Positions 61,378 through 64,000 of a stretch of DNA of 64,000 nucleotides are shown one piece after another. The notes under the pieces are model-generated. The model was not told the origin of the DNA. It was given only the letters and a program-made list of their open reading frames with translations, and did no database searches. Position 1 is the stretch's first letter. Every line of letters begins with the position of its first letter. Source of the DNA: G963708235 sp963708235 (GTDB lineage: Bacteria; Actinomycetota; Acidimicrobiia; Spongiisociales; UBA5794). The position numbers and the translations under genes were made by a program. The stretch is from contig OY970200.1 in NCBI GenBank assembly GCA_963708235.1, positions 3,472,001-3,536,000 on the forward strand. Reading direction: 5' to 3'.

Positions 61378-62744
61378 TCACTGCCAACTGGCTTCGATGG
61401 CGTCCACGACCTCCTGGGTCGAGGCACCTGGGCCCAGTCGACCATTCCGGTCCAGAAGGAACCCTGGCCCACCTCGGGTGGCATCAGGTCGGAGGCGTCG
61501 AAGGCGAAGGTGTTGGCGGCGAGAGCGCCGGTGAGCGACTCTGCGAAGAGCCGGGCCGATTCGCTCTCGTAGCAGTCGAGGTCGACGTCCTTGTGACCGG
61601 GGAGCCGTTCGACGCCGGGGACACCGTGACCGCCATGCTCGGCGACACCGCCACCGGTTGCCGATGCGAGCGTGCACTGCCACTCGGGAGTGATCCAGTC
61701 GGCGACGGCGGCAACGTTCTCAGGGGCACCGTCGAACACGATCAAGGTATCGCCGCCGCCCATGGCGCCGACGTTGCCGTCGATGCTGGGGAAGGCGAAC
61801 ACACCGATGTTCTCCTCGGCACCCTCGGTGTAGCCAGGCTGATCGGCGAACACGTTCTGGATGAACGAGCCCTGCTTCAGCATCAGACACCCCGGCGGAT
61901 CCTGGAAGAGCGGTCCCGGTGAGTCGTTGAAGTTGACTCCGGGGACGCCGTCGGGTCCACCGAGCACGAAGCCTTCACCGAAGAAGATCTCGCCGAAGGT
62001 GTCGAAGGCATCGGCGACGGCCGGATCGTTGAAGGGAATCTCGTGACGGAACCACTGACCGTAGACCTCGGCGCCGGACTGGCGGACCAGGATGTCCTCG
62101 ATCCAGTCGGTGCCGGGCCAACCGGTGGCGCCGCCGCTCTCGAAGCCGAAGCACCACGGGGTCATTCCGTCATCGACGATCTGCTGCGACAGCGCAACCA
62201 GGTCTTCGTAGGTCTCGGGTGTCTCGTATCCCTGAGCCTCGAATGTCGGCTCGTGGTAGAAGACGATCGACTTGAAGTTCGGGAACCAGGGGATCCCGTA
62301 GTGGTTGCCGTCCTCGCACACGCCGAGGTCCATCCAGAACTTGGAATGGTTGGATTCCATCTCGCCGATGTCGAAGCCCATGTCCTCGAGCGAGACCAGG
62401 TGGCCTTCGTCAGCGAACTCGCAGATCGACGCCGGCTGCGGGGTGAACGCCACCGCCGGCGGGTTGCCACCGTCGACCTGGATGCGGAGCTCTTGCTCGA
62501 AGCCGTCCGAACCGACGAAGGTGACGTTGGAACCGACCGCTTCGTTGTAGACGTCGATGAAGCCGGAGAGGGCGTCGCCCTCGACCCCGGTCGGTGCACC
62601 GAAGAGCGTGAAGTCGGCAGCGGCGGCGTCGCCGTCTCCTCCGCCATCTCCGCCGGTGTCACCGGTCTCGTCGTCGTCGCCACCACAGGCAGCGGTCACC
62701 AGGGCGAACGTGAGTAGAAGGACCAACCATCGGATATTGCGCAT
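61378..62744 (-). CDS. Sugar ABC transporter substrate-binding lipoprotein, 3' frameshift
   Basis: This binding protein of about 455 residues starts with a lipoprotein signal (WLVLLLTFALVTAACGG, lipobox TAAC) and an acidic Gly/Asp linker. The fold is that of extracellular solute-binding protein family 1 (ADEGHLVSLEDMG, YGIPWFPNFKSIVFY, TPWCFGFESG, GCLMLKQGSFI, GHKDVDLDCYE, DASDLMPPEVGQGSFWTGMVDWAQ). The natural C-terminus GASTQEVVDAIEASWQ is in another frame; adding one G near 61427 restores it. Without that repair the frame runs on to 61314 through the terminator, giving a Arg/Pro-rich tail. GAGAGGAGG precedes the ATG. It feeds the two permeases downstream. Confidence 0.88.
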
Positions 62745-63854
62745 TCAGCGCCTCCTCTCCCAATGTGTTGGGGTGATTGATGTCTTGACAGGGTGGAGCA
62801 CGGCGCCCCTCCCTCCGCTGAACCCTACCGTTCCCGACCTTGACTGTGCGACGATTCGGCGGCGATCCGCCCGATGGCGGCGGGCTTGGGGATCCGGTCC
62901 CGAGGGTTCGATCAACGCTGGCAGGGCGTGGTGAACCGCCTCGGCGAACGCTGTCGCACTGCCGGATGGAGGCGGCCGGAGCCTCGATCCGACGCCGCCC
63001 AAGGCTGTCACCGCATCGGAGCCCCCGGGTGTCACCTGTCGGGACGAACGGGACGAAAGCGGTACATGGAACCTTCCATCGATCTGACCCCCGGCCTCCT
63101 CGGATGCACCGCCGTCCGGCGGCGTCCCGATTCCCTCCATGCCGGCGGTGTCTCACCCACGATGTACGTGCCGCCCGGGGGCTGCCTGCGTCCACGAGGC
63201 GAGCACCAACGGCGGTCCTCGCTCCGCAGCGAACCTCGGCAGATCTCCGCCGGAGCGGGCGGCGACCGCCGCCGTGTGACGGTTGCCGGCGGTCCACAAC
63301 GGCGGGATCAGCTTGGTGCGGGCAACCTTGGCCGCACCACCCATGGATGCGTCACTGATCCACCGGCTCGGAGAGGGTCGGTTGGGGTCGGGCTGCCGCC
63401 TCCATGTGCCGGCCCCACAGGAATGGCGTCGCCCTCGTTCGCTCCGTTATGCCGTCTTCAACTCTCGATGTGCGGCAAGTACTACACAAGCGTCGGCCGC
63501 GGTCTTCGCCATATGGATCGTTGCGACACTGCCGCCGAGAGTTGCCGACCTGGGAACACCCGCATCCCCTGAATGACCGGAAACCTGACGGTGCGGTTAT
63601 GGCATGTCCGGGCGATCACACGCCAGCCATACGTTTCTGGACATGGCCAGAGCCAGCCCCTGCCAGGCTCAATCGGAGGCCACTGTGCCCGCATCCAGAG
63701 AACCCGCCCACCCGACATCGTGGGCGAACTCGTCGGCGCTTCGACCGGACGGTCCGCTTCTACCGTAATGGTGTCAGCTTTCGGGGATCACTGCTGAACG
63801 AACTGCGGTTGGTGAACTCAGAACATCTATCGAGGTTTGCCCGAAAAAAAACCC
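62745..63854. other. Intergenic stretch without a supported gene
   Basis: About 1.1 kb upstream of the sugar operon shows open frames on both strands, but all are Arg/Pro/Ser-rich shadow-type sequences without recognisable domains or ribosome-binding sites. GC content falls toward 63.6-63.9 kb. The binding-protein promoter must lie in the first 100 bp. Confidence 0.5.
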
Positions 63855-63883
63855 TTGACTTCGGTTAAGCAAGTGAGCACAAT
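63855..63883 (+). promoter_or_regulatory. Sigma-70-type promoter for a gene starting at the window edge
   Basis: TTGACT (63855-63860), a 17-bp spacer and CACAAT (63878-63883) form one of the best canonical promoters in the window. It precedes a GGGGAGG ribosome-binding site and an ATG at 63998-64000 that opens a gene beyond the window. The 5' leader would be about 110 bases. Confidence 0.7.
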
Positions 63884-64000
63884 CCGCCCGCACTGTCGTT
63901 CGGCGCACCATGCGCCAACAGGATCTCGCAATCCGGTGTCAGGGGGAACCCGCCAGGGGGACGCTCACAGCGGTAGAGCGGGGCTAGGGGAGGATCTATG

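Noticed and set aside
62840..63868. Several 150-230 codon open frames before the right edge
   Set aside because: Arg/Pro/Ser-rich, on overlapping frames of both strands, with no ribosome-binding sites or domains.

Overview
The window is high-GC, densely coding DNA. Actinomycetota-type genes point to a high-GC Gram-positive actinobacterium: the bS22-type 30-residue ribosomal protein, an F420-dependent luciferase-like oxidoreductase, a Mycobacterium-like cystathionine beta-synthase, SHOCT and GAP small membrane proteins, a formylglycine-generating enzyme with its sulfatase, and DUF2252 and Abhydrolase_9 proteins. A class such as Acidimicrobiia is plausible but not proven from sequence alone. 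No rRNA, phage module, insertion sequence or CRISPR array is visible. There is one tRNA, Gly with anticodon CCC.

Layout. 0-7 kb: an ECF transporter T/A pair, an EamA exporter, a lipoprotein, a TetR regulator, a PLP transsulfuration enzyme and a membrane protein of unknown role. 7-27.5 kb: an accessory-type block with a pseudokinase/flippase-like fusion, an arylsulfatase, an Abhydrolase_9 protein, two cysteine-less CMD-like proteins flanking a MalT-type LuxR regulator, SHOCT and PH small proteins, a SulP transporter, a CASTOR/POLLUX-like channel, DUF2252, a GAP-family protein, a DUF7144-like membrane protein and the sulfatase-activating FGE. Eight intergenic sites in this block carry the same imperfect palindrome (core TCATCCGNNNCGGATGATGG), several at a fixed distance from a -10-like hexamer. 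I read the block as a co-regulated stress or envelope regulon, possibly controlled by the LuxR protein encoded inside it; this is the most novel signal in the window.

27.5-44 kb: topoisomerase IB, an SRPBCC protein, a GT4/GH130/alpha-barrel glycan locus, an LLM oxidoreductase, cystathionine beta-synthase, a DUF433/DUF5615 toxin-antitoxin pair, an aminotransferase, a csoR-copZ-copA copper operon with its operator, a PAC2 protein, a Phd/VapC pair, and divergent YceI and HxlR genes. 44-54 kb: a secreted subtilase with RTX calcium repeats, an orphan form-II CoxL-like molybdenum hydroxylase subunit, the bS22 mini-gene, homoserine kinase, and an ABC exporter plus hydrolase operon. 54.2-55.6 kb is non-coding and built from mosaic inverted repeats, one relative of which opens the window. 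55.6-64 kb: membrane proteins, tRNA-Gly, dCTP deaminase, an EamA exporter and a sugar ABC importer operon, then about 1.2 kb without a convincing gene that ends at a strong promoter and a start codon on the window edge.

Five genes otherwise intact are broken by single-base indels (LuxR, DUF2252, GH130, DUF433 antitoxin, sugar-binding protein). The three insertions all fall at an AGAAGC/GCTTCT hexamer and the two deletions fall in G runs, so systematic sequencing error is at least as likely as real gene decay.
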